Notes under the pieces: model-generated
What the model was told of the DNA's origin: nothing
The model's database searches: none
Seen by the model: only the letters and a program-made list of their open reading frames with translations
Shown: positions 51,038-59,953 of the stretch, one piece after another
Numbering within the stretch: position 1 is the stretch's first letter
Layout of the letters: every line of letters begins with the position of its first letter
Position numbers and translations under genes: made by a program
Assembly (NCBI RefSeq): GCF_900102185.1
Contig: NZ_LT629690.1
Span: forward strand, 3,162,001-3,226,000
DNA from: Terriglobus roseus
GTDB lineage: Bacteria; Acidobacteriota; Terriglobia; Terriglobales; Acidobacteriaceae
DNA: 64,000 bases
Direction of reading: 5' to 3'

Positions 51038-51301
51038 ATCGCGACGCGTGACAAACGATGAAATTAGTGACTCGGTGCTGCTGGTACAGCTCGTCACCCC
51101 GAAGGCGTTTGCGTTCGGCGTGCCTGCGATGCAATATCCGGAGATTGATCCGGGGTTGCGGTCGTTGTTGCAGGTACTCGGTGTTACTTCAGGTGAAGCA
51201 AAGCGGGCGGTACATTGTGCAAAAGGTGCTGCGGGACTGCGAAGGTTCCACCCTTATCAGGGGTGCGTCTTCAAGTAGTTCAGCTAGCTGTGCATCAAGT
51301 C

Positions 51302-51320
51302 CTCACTTAGGACAAGTGAG
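51302..51320. other. Hairpin near 5' end of receptor leader
   Basis: CTCACTT (51302-51308) pairs with AAGTGAG (51314-51320), 30-45 nt after the predicted transcription start. A second small stem CACCC/GGGTG is at 51249-51265. The remainder of the 700-bp gap between receptor and ridA holds nothing else I can name. Confidence 0.4.
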
Positions 51321-51355
51321 AAGAAGAAGCACGTTGGATGTGATTGGTTGAACTG

Positions 51356-51384
51356 ATATTACGGAGAGGTCAATAACGTGTCAA
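51356..51384 (-). promoter_or_regulatory. Strong sigma-70-type promoter for second receptor
   Basis: On the minus strand TTGACA (51384-51379), a 17-bp spacer and TAATAT (51361-51356), almost consensus. It would give a leader of about 420 nt before the receptor start codon. No other minus-strand gene lies between. Confidence 0.6.
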
Positions 51385-51489
51385 CGAAGAAATGATGGTT
51401 GAGAAGGAAAACTAACTATTTTTCTTCCCGTCAACACGTTGTGTGCACCACTCATGCAGCAGCGACTGCACTACAAAATCCAAAAACAC

Positions 51490-51566
51490 AAAGAGCGTAA
51501 AGCCCTTTGCAGAGGCAGCAAAAGAAGGACTTTCTTTGCTTACCTTGCGGAGACTTTACGCTCTTT
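51490..51566 (-). repeat. 13-bp inverted repeat with nested stem downstream of ridA
   Basis: AAAGAGCGTAAAG (51490-51502) and CTTTACGCTCTTT (51554-51566) are perfect complements 51 bases apart. Inside, AGCAAAAGAA and TTTCTTTGCT nearly pair. On the minus strand the outer stem is followed by TGTGTTTTTGG, so it may terminate ridA transcription, but the size is unusual for a terminator. Confidence 0.6.
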
Positions 51567-51627
51567 ACCTGCTGCTTTCGTATATCACCAGCCTGATATT
51601 CAAGGCCGACAATTACGGTTAGTTTTC

Positions 51628-52116
51628 TTACTTACCTTTTACCGCAATCACTTCAATCTCCAGCAAGTATCCCGGCGCAACCAGATTGGCTACCTGGAAA
51701 GCAGAACGAGCAGGCTTGTTGGGCTGCTCCTTCGTCCCGAAGAACTGCGTGAAGCTTGCCTGCAGACCGGGGAAATCGATCTTGCCAAGCTTGGGATCGG
51801 CAGCAAGAAACACAGTTGCCTTCACAACATCCTTCATGTCCAGGCCCTGCTCCTGCAGGATCTTCTGGATCTTCGTCAGGATGTCGAAGGTCTGCTGCTT
51901 GGTGTCGCCAAAGACTGCGGGTGTTCCCTTTGCTGCATCAGCAGGTGTGATGGGCGTTGCAAGCTGACCGCTAACATACAGCGTGTCACCCGCCCACACA
52001 GCAGTCGCAATGGGCGACTTCTCTGTCTGGATGTGCTTCACCGTTACCTGTGCGTGGCTGGAAACAACGGCGGCGGTAGCCAGTACACCGGCCAAAATCG
52101 TGCTCTTCAACTTCAT
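51628..52116 (-). CDS. Exported RidA-family (Rid/YjgF) protein
   Basis: 162 residues. A Sec signal peptide (MKLKSTILAGVLATAAVVSSHA) precedes the YjgF/RidA core: WAGDTLYVSGQLATPI, QTFDILTKIQKILQEQGLDMKDVVKATVFL, and PARSAFQVANLVAPGYLLEIEVIAV. RidA proteins hydrolyse reactive enamine/imine intermediates made by PLP enzymes or amino-acid oxidases; the Arg of the family motif is present in ARSAFQV. Export is unusual. The upstream neighbour on the same strand is a Tat-exported flavin amine oxidase. Confidence 0.88.
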   Translation of the reverse strand: MKLKSTILAGVLATAAVVSSHAQVTVKHIQTEKSPIATAVWAGDTLYVSGQLATPITPADAAKGTPAVFGDTKQQTFDILTKIQKILQEQGLDMKDVVKATVFLAADPKLGKIDFPGLQASFTQFFGTKEQPNKPARSAFQVANLVAPGYLLEIEVIAVKGK

Positions 52117-52152
52117 GGAAATGCTCCTTCTGTGATCGTTGCAAAAGACAAA

Positions 52153-52177
52153 GGGGGAAGGCTCATCGCCTTCCCCC
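52153..52177 (-). terminator. Terminator after amine oxidase gene
   Basis: Perfect 10-bp stem GGGGGAAGGC (52153-52162) / GCCTTCCCCC (52168-52177), followed on the minus strand by TTTGTCTTTT. It separates the oxidase (stop 52191) from ridA (start 52116), so read-through or a separate promoter is needed for ridA. Confidence 0.82.
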
Positions 52178-52190
52178 GAATGTTATCGGT

Positions 52191-53786
52191 TTACGCTTCC
52201 ACGGGGGCGTAGTGACCAGCCATCCGTGCAGACTTAACGCGCTCGCTCACCATCTCTGCTGCGCGACGGCCAGACTGCGATGCGCCTTCCTGCCAGCCCA
52301 CAACGTGCGTTGTGTGATCGCCCGCAAAGAAGATCGGACCATCCGGCTGAATCAGCGTGTTGTAACCCGCATCGCCACCGCCGTAGCTACGAATCCACGA
52401 ACCTTCGTTATAAGGAATGTGGCGCCACATGCAGATGATGGGCTTGGTCAGCTCCTGGCTATGGCCAGGATGAACCTTCTCAAGCTGCTTCTTCGCCGTG
52501 GCAAACTTCTCCTCCAGCGTCAGCTTCTCCCATCCCCAGTTCAACTCGTCCTCATAACCCGTGCACAGGATACCCTTGTCTGCCATCAGGTTCGCTGACG
52601 GATACCAGATCACGGTCGTTGGTCCAGGCGCACGGAAGGTCAGGCCACCGTAGATGTTGTATTCCTTCTCCCAGAAGCGGTTCGATTCCCATGCCAGCTT
52701 GTAGCTGTTCGCATAAGTCGCACCGTCAATCGCAGCCTTGTACGGCGCAGAGAGATCGTTCTTCATCTTCTTGATGATCGGCAGCGGCATGGCGTTCACC
52801 ATGTAGTCGGCCTTGATCACCTGCTCCTTGCCGTTCTGCATGTACGTGACTTCCACACCCTTGTTCGCGCCCGTGCGCTTGAACGATGTCACAGGTGCGT
52901 TGTAGATGATGGTCTTCGTCTTATCCAACTCACGCGCAAAGGCATAAGGAATACGATCCATGCCGCCCACCGGCTGCATCATCGTTGCCTGCCAGTCCCA
53001 TGCTTCTTCATACAAAATGCCCGACCAGAAGTTCGCATCCAGCAGCGAGTGCATGTCCAACGGCTCTTCAATCTGCATGGTCTGCGAGCCTGCGCCGGGA
53101 TACTGCTTAATGCCAGCGCGATCAGAACCGTGATACTTACCGTCAAAGCCCAGCGGACCGTAAGTGCGCAGGAAGCTCAACATACGATCCTTGTCTTCCT
53201 TGGTCAGATCCGTATCAAGAGCACCGCCCTTGATCGACTTCGCAAGCAACTCGCTCACGTGGCCACGTGCATCGTTCAAAGCCTTGCGCTGTACGACAGG
53301 CTTGCCGCCATAGACGGCGTCGTTCTGCAGAAGGCTGGAGCGCGACGTGTTGATTTCTACTTCGAGTGGCACATTCAGTTCGCGGCAATAGCCCAGGATG
53401 GTGGTGTGAACCGAAGGCAGTCGGCCGGGACCGAGGTTCTGATAATGCCCCGGCTCCCACGTACACTGCTGCTTCGTTCCATCAATAAATTCAACGGTGG
53501 TGCCATTGCGCGCGCTCCAGTTACGTCCACCGGGACGGCTGCGTGCTTCCAGCAAAGTAACCTTATAGCCCAGCTTGCGAAGCTCATACGCAGTCACCAG
53601 TCCGGCGACACCGCCACCCGCAACCACTACGCTGACACCCTTGCCAACGCCAGCCTGAGCCTCAATCGGCTTCACCACCTGAGCCTTCATCGGCATAATG
53701 CCGAGAGCCTGCATGGTGGCAAACGTTGCGGAATAACCGCCGGCCTGGCCGACGCGCATAAGGAAGTTACGACGGGTCATCGACAT
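52191..53786 (-). CDS. Tat-exported flavin monoamine oxidase / L-amino-acid oxidase-like protein
   Basis: 531 residues. Twin-arginine signal MTRRNFLMRVGQAGG (residues 3-17), then the FAD dinucleotide-binding motif VVVAGGGVAGLVTAYELRKLGYKVTLLEARSRPGGR (about 51-87), and the C-terminal FAD motif GPIFFAGDHTTHVVGWQEGASQSGRRAAEMV. Folded flavoprotein export by Tat is consistent with the need to load FAD in the cytoplasm. Expected reaction: amine or amino acid + O2 to imine + H2O2. Substrate is unknown. Confidence 0.88.
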   Translation of the reverse strand: MSMTRRNFLMRVGQAGGYSATFATMQALGIMPMKAQVVKPIEAQAGVGKGVSVVVAGGGVAGLVTAYELRKLGYKVTLLEARSRPGGRNWSARNGTTVEFIDGTKQQCTWEPGHYQNLGPGRLPSVHTTILGYCRELNVPLEVEINTSRSSLLQNDAVYGGKPVVQRKALNDARGHVSELLAKSIKGGALDTDLTKEDKDRMLSFLRTYGPLGFDGKYHGSDRAGIKQYPGAGSQTMQIEEPLDMHSLLDANFWSGILYEEAWDWQATMMQPVGGMDRIPYAFARELDKTKTIIYNAPVTSFKRTGANKGVEVTYMQNGKEQVIKADYMVNAMPLPIIKKMKNDLSAPYKAAIDGATYANSYKLAWESNRFWEKEYNIYGGLTFRAPGPTTVIWYPSANLMADKGILCTGYEDELNWGWEKLTLEEKFATAKKQLEKVHPGHSQELTKPIICMWRHIPYNEGSWIRSYGGGDAGYNTLIQPDGPIFFAGDHTTHVVGWQEGASQSGRRAAEMVSERVKSARMAGHYAPVEA

Positions 53787-54027
53787 CGAAGAAATGGCTC
53801 CTTCTTCTGCTGTGCCGGAAAATTCCGGCGGTTACAAACAGCGACAGGAAATCAAAACGCGGATGTGCGTTACGAGCACGCGCACCACACGCGGTCTCCT
53901 GAATGAATTGTGAAAGGATTGCAACTTCAGTATGCCAGACAATCTCCGCAGGCGAAATGGAAAACCTGCGGAAGACGCAAATGGCAGAAAGCCGCCGCGC
54001 CACGGGCGAGACGATTAGGATGCCGAA

Positions 54028-55179
54028 CTAACCGAGCGGAGTGCCAACCTCTACCGGCGGCTTCGGCTCGCGATACACCCATCGGCTCAGCAGGTACTTC
54101 TGCGCCGGATGCTCCACCAGCTTGAACGCCGTGTACGCAAAGCAAAGAATGAACGCGTAGCTGATCCACGGGTCATACTTCGCCACACCCATCCGCTCCG
54201 GCAAATGGTGGTCATGGATGAACAGAAATGTATTGAAATGCAACAGATACAGGCACAGACTCGCGCGCCCAAACGCCGCAATCGGTCCCCATCCCAGAAT
54301 CCGCGAAACCCAGTGGTTGCCAGTTAGCCCCCACACCAGCAGCGCAAATACCGGGGTCAGCATACCGCCATGCAGCATGACGTAGGGCAAGCGCGGAACC
54401 AAAAGATAGAACGCTGCAAGAGCGGCGCCGCCCGAAAGCAGTGTCAGCCCCAGTTTCACGCGATCACTCAAATCCACCATCGCATGCAAGCGACCCAGCG
54501 TAATTCCCGCCAGGAAGATCGGCACAAACGGCAGTGGCGTGTACTTCAGCGCGCGAAGCCAATATCCCGAAGAGTAGCGGTCAATGTTGTACAAACCATC
54601 GGGATTCAGAACGGTGTAGATCGCTGGCAGCAGCAGTTCCCACAGCCAGAACACACCAAACAGCGCCAGCAGTTTCCCCGGCGTGCGCGGCCAGAACTTC
54701 ATGCGGATGATGTGCGGAAATGCCAGGTAAAGCATGGCTTCGGTAGCCAGCGTCCACGCCACCGTGTTCCAGAACGTGGCCAGCGTCGGGCTCCAGCCCT
54801 GCAACAAGAGCGGCGTCAACACCACGCCGCGCACAAACTCGCTCAGCGGACGGATCTTCCATTCCGCATGCAACATCTCCAGCGAGATCACCAGTGATAG
54901 CAGATACACCGGATACAACCGCGAAAGCCGCGCGGCGTAAAACTTGCCCGGCTTCAGCGTGTCCGCGCGATGCACATAGTTGTACGCCAGCACAAATCCG
55001 CTGATCAGCAGAAAGAAGCTGATGTACGTAAACCCTGCATTGATCACGGGCTTCACAAACTCCGGCAGCGGAGGCGTGAAGTGAAAGAACATGATGCCGA
55101 TGGCAAGAAACGTCCGGATGCCGGTCAATCCCGGTAATGGCGGTTTCTTCTGCGGAGCAACCGCGGTCACTTCCGCCAT
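54028..55179 (-). CDS. Acyltransferase family 3 membrane protein
   Basis: 383 residues, about ten membrane helices, with the family start LTGIRTFLAIGIMFFHFTPP, including the active-site His, and RLSRLYPVYLLSLVISLEML. Members O-acetylate or O-acylate cell-surface sugars. The start codon shares a base with the pyrH stop (TAATG), so it is translated after pyrH; the functional tie is unclear. The 240 bp downstream to the oxidase gene holds nothing I can identify. Confidence 0.88.
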   Translation of the reverse strand: MAEVTAVAPQKKPPLPGLTGIRTFLAIGIMFFHFTPPLPEFVKPVINAGFTYISFFLLISGFVLAYNYVHRADTLKPGKFYAARLSRLYPVYLLSLVISLEMLHAEWKIRPLSEFVRGVVLTPLLLQGWSPTLATFWNTVAWTLATEAMLYLAFPHIIRMKFWPRTPGKLLALFGVFWLWELLLPAIYTVLNPDGLYNIDRYSSGYWLRALKYTPLPFVPIFLAGITLGRLHAMVDLSDRVKLGLTLLSGGAALAAFYLLVPRLPYVMLHGGMLTPVFALLVWGLTGNHWVSRILGWGPIAAFGRASLCLYLLHFNTFLFIHDHHLPERMGVAKYDPWISYAFILCFAYTAFKLVEHPAQKYLLSRWVYREPKPPVEVGTPLG

Positions 55180-55883
55180 TACGACGTCACAAGCGTTCCG
55201 AGTTTTTCGCCCGATACAACACGCACAATGTTGCCCTCTTCACGCATGGAGAAGATCACCATCGGCATATTGTTGTCATTGCATAGCGACACCGCAGACG
55301 TGTCCATCACACGCAGGCCCATCTTGATGATGTCCATATACGTAATCGTCTGGAACATCGTCGCGTCAGGGTCCTTCTTCGGATCAGCGCTGAAGATGCC
55401 TTCTACAGAAGTAGCCTTCAGCAACACATCCGCACGAATCTCCATGGCGCGCAGCGCAGCCGCGGTATCCGTGGAGAAATACGGATTACCCGTACCCGCG
55501 CCAAAGATCACAACGCGTCCCTTTTCCAGGTGGCGGATCGCACGGCGGCGGATGTAAGGCTCGGCCACCTCGTGCATCTCAATTGCGCTCATCACGCGGC
55601 ACTGGATGCCCAGCTTCTCAATCGCGTCCTGCATGGCAATCGCATTGATCACCGTGGACAACATGCCCATGTGGTCAGCCGCAACGCGGTCCATATGGAT
55701 GGCCTGTTCCGCTACACCGCGGAAGAAATTGCCGCCACCCACCACCACAGCCACCTGGCTGCCATTGTTGGCAAGCTGCACAATCTCCGAAGCCACACGG
55801 CTTACGAAGATGGCGTCAATACCAAAGCCCCGGCCCGCAGCCAGTGCCTCACCTGAAATCTTGAGAAGAACGCGTTTATACAT
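55179..55883 (-). CDS. pyrH: UMP kinase
   Basis: 234 residues from the ATG at 55883 ([23 protein letters not shown]). Amino-acid-kinase fold with [32 protein letters not shown] and [18 protein letters not shown]. Catalyses ATP + UMP to ADP + UDP as a hexamer. Normal length. In many bacteria pyrH follows tsf; here rtcB and a recQ-like gene lie between. Confidence 0.96.
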   Translation of the reverse strand: MYKRVLLKISGEALAAGRGFGIDAIFVSRVASEIVQLANNGSQVAVVVGGGNFFRGVAEQAIHMDRVAADHMGMLSTVINAIAMQDAIEKLGIQCRVMSAIEMHEVAEPYIRRRAIRHLEKGRVVIFGAGTGNPYFSTDTAAALRAMEIRADVLLKATSVEGIFSADPKKDPDATMFQTITYMDIIKMGLRVMDTSAVSLCNDNNMPMVIFSMREEGNIVRVVSGEKLGTLVTS

Positions 55884-56011
55884 CACCGCTCCCCAGTATC
55901 GCACGGTCGTTACGGTTCATCGAAGAGCCCAGAAGGCCGAATACCCGCCATCAGCCTCGGATTACACCGGACCGAAAATAAGCTCGCCCGAACTCCTCCT
56001 GATGCCACCCT

Positions 56012-57733
56012 TCAGGCGTTCTTTAAGAACGAATCCTTCAGCCGCTTGCACCCACCATCCTCAAACTGCACCATCACCGTGTCGCCCACCACATCTCGCA
56101 CACGTCCGCGGCCAAACCGCTTGTGCCGAACCACCACGCCCTCCTGAAACTTTGCAGGAATAGTCTGTGGCAAGGTCTCCGGAGCCGTCGTCAGAATCGG
56201 CCCATTCAACGTCTCAATCCGCGTCACACCCTCACCTTCACTGGCGCCATGCAGTGCCACCTCCGGCTCGTGCATCTCCCACGCGCGATTTACGCAGTTA
56301 TCGCAGTTGCCACACAGCTCGCCCTCGGGCTCATTGAAGTAGCGACGGATCACCTGCATCCTGCAGCGCACCGTTTCCGCGTACAGCATCATCTCGTCCA
56401 GCCGCGAACGATCCGCCGAAGCCCGCTCCACATACTCATGCAGCAGCGTCTCCACATGCGCATCCGTGATCGGTTCTCCATGACGCAGCACATACCCACC
56501 ACGCAGCCGTCGCACCACTTTCATCTCACGCAACAAATACAGGATCACTTCAGCCCGACGCTTCCCAATTCCAGCACGCTCCGGCAATGCCGCGGCATTC
56601 ACCGCGTCCGTCGCAGAAAGCGTCTCAAGCACAGCCCGCAACTCCTCAGCACGTGGATACCGCCCCGCCGCAAAGAAACTCTGTATCCGCCGATCCTCCA
56701 GCCGATACAGCAACACTGCCTGCGCCTGCCCGCCATCGCGTCCCGCACGCCCGGCCTCCTGGTAATAGCTCTCCAGCGAATCCGGAAACTCGTAATGAAA
56801 CACAAATCGGATGTTCGGCTTATCAATCCCCAGCCCAAACGCCTTCGTCGCCACCATCACGCGGCAGGTGTCGTTCATGAACTCAGCCTGCGCACGTTCG
56901 CGTTCTCGAGCCGTCATCTTGCCGTGATACTTCCCACTGGCAATCCCCGCTTCTTTGAATCGCTCATACAGTTCGTTAGCCGAACGAACTGACGCTGTGT
57001 ACACAATGCCCGTGCCATCGGTGTTCCCCAACATCTGCATCAACCGCGCCAGCTTCGCATCGTTGTTCACCGTGGGATGCACCGCAAGAAACAGATTCGT
57101 GCGATCGCTTCCGGCATTGATCACCACAGCATTCTTCGCATTCAATTGCTCCAGAATTTCGTGGATCACATCGTCTGTCGCAGTGGCTGTCAAAGCCAAC
57201 ACAGGCGGATTGCCCAACGCCTCACGCGCATATCGCAACCCCAAATAAGCAGGCCGAAAATCATGTCCCCACTGCGCAATCGTGTGCGCCTCATCCACCA
57301 CAAACAGCGACACACCTGCCTGCTTCAACTCCGCAAGAAACTCACGATTCTCCAATCGCTCCGGCGTCACATACAAAAGCTTCGGAATCCCCGCCGCCAA
57401 TGCCTCGTCCGCTTCCTCACGCTGATGTTTTGTAAGCGTTGAATCGATCTTGCTAACTTCAATCGAAGCGCCTTCCGCCTTCAGCTTCTGATCCTGCATC
57501 AACGCAATCAAAGGCGAAACCACAACCACCGTGTGCGGCAACAACAAGGCAGGCAACTGATACGTCAGCGACTTCCCCGCCCCAGTCGGCATAATCGCGA
57601 GCACACTACGCCCACGCATCACAGCTTCCAGCGTCTCCCGCTGCGCGCTACGAAACTTCGCAATGCCAAAGCGAGCCTTAGCCTCCCGCTTCAACAAATC
57701 CCAGGGCACGGTTTCTTCAACAAGCTTCTTCAT
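56012..57733 (-). CDS. RecQ-family ATP-dependent DNA helicase
   Basis: 573 residues. Helicase motifs: I PTGAGKSLTYQLPA (near 51), II VDEAHTIAQWGHDFR, III LALTATAT, V-VI TKAFGLGIDKPNIRFVFHYE and QEAGRAGRDG. The RecQ zinc-binding domain has CRMQVIRRYF and CGNCDNC. No HRDC domain; instead the last ~40 residues (VVRHKRFGRGRVRDVVGDTVMVQFEDG) form a small SH3/CarD-like domain of the type at the end of UvrD/PcrA helicases. Acts in recombination and repair. Confidence 0.92.
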   Translation of the reverse strand: MKKLVEETVPWDLLKREAKARFGIAKFRSAQRETLEAVMRGRSVLAIMPTGAGKSLTYQLPALLLPHTVVVVSPLIALMQDQKLKAEGASIEVSKIDSTLTKHQREEADEALAAGIPKLLYVTPERLENREFLAELKQAGVSLFVVDEAHTIAQWGHDFRPAYLGLRYAREALGNPPVLALTATATDDVIHEILEQLNAKNAVVINAGSDRTNLFLAVHPTVNNDAKLARLMQMLGNTDGTGIVYTASVRSANELYERFKEAGIASGKYHGKMTARERERAQAEFMNDTCRVMVATKAFGLGIDKPNIRFVFHYEFPDSLESYYQEAGRAGRDGGQAQAVLLYRLEDRRIQSFFAAGRYPRAEELRAVLETLSATDAVNAAALPERAGIGKRRAEVILYLLREMKVVRRLRGGYVLRHGEPITDAHVETLLHEYVERASADRSRLDEMMLYAETVRCRMQVIRRYFNEPEGELCGNCDNCVNRAWEMHEPEVALHGASEGEGVTRIETLNGPILTTAPETLPQTIPAKFQEGVVVRHKRFGRGRVRDVVGDTVMVQFEDGGCKRLKDSFLKNA

Positions 57734-57800
57734 AGCCAGACGAAATTAGGATGCAATTCCTACCGCAACAGCCTGCTGTATATCCGATACCGAACGCAAG

Positions 57801-57832
57801 AAGAAAGGCCCGGCATTCACCGGGCCTTTCTT
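57801..57832 (-). terminator. Terminator of rtcB
   Basis: Perfect 13-bp stem AAGAAAGGCCCGG (57801-57813) / CCGGGCCTTTCTT (57820-57832) with a 6-base loop, 3 bp past the rtcB stop. Confidence 0.88.
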
Positions 57833-57834
57833 CA

Positions 57835-59034
57835 TTAGTCCTTGTAAGGATCGAACTCGTTCGCTCCTGCCATCGCCACTCCAACAGGAGTCAGCGTGTG
57901 CAGAACGCGAACCGTCTCACCCTGCTCTGCCAATACCTCCGGCAGACGCTTGTAGCAGTGAGGCGACTCATCCAACCCACCGCCGCGCAGCACAACGTTG
58001 GACTGACGCAGCCAGTCGTTCATCATCTCCGGCTTCACCAGACCTTCGCGCTTGCACACGCCGGTCTTACGATCGTAGACGCCCGCTGCCTGCTTCCTTC
58101 CCATCACACGACCTGCGCCGTGGACGGTAGAAAACATCGCAGCACGCTGCGCTTCACGAGTCTCTGCATCCGTGGATTCAGTTCCCTCCAAAATCACAGA
58201 AACCTCACCCATCGTGCCGCCCACGAAACCACGCTGGCCAGGGAACGCAGGAGTAGCACCCTTGCGGCACACCCACAACATGCGGCCATCGTGCTCTTCG
58301 TTCCAGGCAAAGTTGTGATGGTTGTGCACCTCCTCCATCACCTCCGCACCCAACAGACGAGCCACACGGCTGCACACCCAGTCACGGCCTGCATACGCAT
58401 ACTCACCGCCCAACTGCATCGCGGCAATGTACTGCGCACCCAGATCGCTCTGCACATCCAGCCACACAGGATCGACCATCATGCCATCCTTCGCTCCCGC
58501 AGCCTTCAGGAACCACGTCGCAATACCGTGTCCCAAACCACGCGATCCGAAATGAACGCCAACCCACACGCGGTCCTGCTCATCCGTGAACAGATCCACA
58601 TAGTGGTTGCCGGAACCGATGGTGCCCAACTGCGCTTCTGCCTTACGCTTCAACGGTGCAGCAGCTTCCGTATCCCATCCGGGATGCGCATTGCGGCCCA
58701 GCAGAGCATGTCCGTTGGCTTCGTTGTTCTTCCGTCCCACACCGAACGACAGCGTGTTCCAGATGTCGTCCATAATGCGGTGGATGTTTGCACGCAACTC
58801 GCCGCCCGGCATATCCAATCGCACAGCCTTGTTGCCGCAAGCAATATCAAAGCCCACAGCCGTAGGCGAAATTCGCGACTCCGCCGCGATCACTCCGCCA
58901 ATGGGAACACCGTAGCCCAGGTGTCCGTCCGCCATCAGCGCAAAGCGTTCCGCGCTCTGTGCGCAAACCTTCGCCTGTTCCAGCGTGTTGTCTTCATGCA
59001 CTCCCCATACAGGAATGTTGTCGATGTACTTCAT
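57835..59034 (-). CDS. rtcB: tRNA/RNA-splicing ligase RtcB
   Basis: 399 residues. Metal and GMP ligands are visible: GFDIACGNKAV with the catalytic Cys, GTIGSGNHYVDLF, HFGSRGLGH, EEVHNHHNFAW, and STVHGAGRVMGRK, with the His expected to be guanylylated. Joins 2',3'-cyclic phosphate and 5'-OH RNA ends with GTP. No rtcA, rtcR or archease gene is next to it. It lies alone between the tsf terminator and its own, and the recQ gene follows. Confidence 0.93.
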   Translation of the reverse strand: MKYIDNIPVWGVHEDNTLEQAKVCAQSAERFALMADGHLGYGVPIGGVIAAESRISPTAVGFDIACGNKAVRLDMPGGELRANIHRIMDDIWNTLSFGVGRKNNEANGHALLGRNAHPGWDTEAAAPLKRKAEAQLGTIGSGNHYVDLFTDEQDRVWVGVHFGSRGLGHGIATWFLKAAGAKDGMMVDPVWLDVQSDLGAQYIAAMQLGGEYAYAGRDWVCSRVARLLGAEVMEEVHNHHNFAWNEEHDGRMLWVCRKGATPAFPGQRGFVGGTMGEVSVILEGTESTDAETREAQRAAMFSTVHGAGRVMGRKQAAGVYDRKTGVCKREGLVKPEMMNDWLRQSNVVLRGGGLDESPHCYKRLPEVLAEQGETVRVLHTLTPVGVAMAGANEFDPYKD

Positions 59035-59140
59035 CTTCCTCGTCTTTCCTTTCTAATCACGCTGCACGGCTGTTCCTCGCACATGCGCAATCGGGGTTGG
59101 GTTGCGTCCGCGGCGCTCCTCGCGTTGTACGCAAAAGAAA

Positions 59141-59164
59141 GAGCCCGGGCTGTCGCCCGGGCTC
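59141..59164 (-). terminator. Terminator of tsf
   Basis: Perfect 10-bp stem GAGCCCGGGC (59141-59150) / GCCCGGGCTC (59155-59164), followed on the minus strand by TTTCTTTT. 25 bp after the stop at 59189. Confidence 0.9.
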
Positions 59165-59188
59165 GTTGGTACCGATCTGGAGTGAGGC

Positions 59189-59851
59189 TTATGCCTGCGG
59201 CTCCTCGGAAACTACAACCTTTGCCTGAGCAAACGTTGCGTTCGGTTCGCCGATCTTGAATCGAGCGAAACGACGCACCGTGATGTTTTCGCCCATCTTG
59301 CCAACCTGTGTGGCAATGATCTGGGCAACAGTCTGCGACTGCTCCTTGATGAATGGCTGATCGAGCAAGCAAACTTCCTCGTAGAACTTGCCCATCTTGC
59401 CTTCGAGCATCTTCTCGATAATGTTTGCAGGCTTACCGCTTGCAGCAGCCTGTGCGCGGTAGATTTCCTTCTCGCGCTCGATGTCTGCCTCGGTCACTTC
59501 ATCACGGCCGATGAAGCGCGGATCAACAGCAGCAATGTGCATTGCGATATCGCGCAGCAGGTCCTGGAAGCCGTCGGTGCGGGCAACGAAGTCGCTCTCG
59601 CAGGCCAGTTCCACCATCACGCCGATCTTTCCGCCAGCGTGAATGTAGGTACCCACAGCACCTTCGTTTGCAGCACGCGAAGCCTTCTTCGCAGCCGACG
59701 CCATGCCGCGCTTACGCAGCACAACGAATGCATTTTCCATATCGCCAGAGGCTTCCTGAAGTGCCTTCAGGCAATCGCCCATCGGTGCGCCGCTCTTCTC
59801 GCGGAGTTCCTTCACCAGCTTTGCATCAATCTTCACGGTCTCGGTAGCCAT
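59189..59851 (-). CDS. tsf: Elongation factor Ts
   Basis: 220 residues from the ATG at 59851. N-terminal UBA-like module KLVKELREKSGAPMGDCLKAL, then RGMASAAKKASRAANEGAVG and the dimerisation-like core ESDFVARTDGFQDLLRDIAMHIAA. Nucleotide exchange factor for EF-Tu. It is shorter than the E. coli form (about 283) and resembles the compact type. Follows rpsB, with a hairpin spacer. Confidence 0.95.
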   Translation of the reverse strand: MATETVKIDAKLVKELREKSGAPMGDCLKALQEASGDMENAFVVLRKRGMASAAKKASRAANEGAVGTYIHAGGKIGVMVELACESDFVARTDGFQDLLRDIAMHIAAVDPRFIGRDEVTEADIEREKEIYRAQAAASGKPANIIEKMLEGKMGKFYEEVCLLDQPFIKEQSQTVAQIIATQVGKMGENITVRRFARFKIGEPNATFAQAKVVVSEEPQA

Positions 59852-59897
59852 CGTGTTTGTATCCTTTACTGTTTTGAAACAATCGCTGCACACACAA

Positions 59898-59930
59898 AGA
59901 GCGTGGCGCCAACTACGGCAGCCACGCTCT
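59898..59930 (-). promoter_or_regulatory. Hairpin between rpsB and tsf
   Basis: AGAGCGTGGC (59898-59907) / GCCACGCTCT (59921-59930), perfect 10-bp stem with a 13-base loop; the minus strand continues TTTGTGTG. Likely a partial terminator or attenuator that lowers tsf relative to rpsB. Confidence 0.65.
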
Positions 59931-59953
59931 CCGTGTAAATCATTCGGAGAAGC

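Noticed and set aside
50946-51278. 110-codon plus-strand frame in the receptor leader
   Set aside because: No Shine-Dalgarno and no domain; overlapping frames occur on the other strand as well.
57751-59259. 502-codon plus-strand open frame
   Set aside because: Antisense to rtcB, which carries all catalytic motifs.
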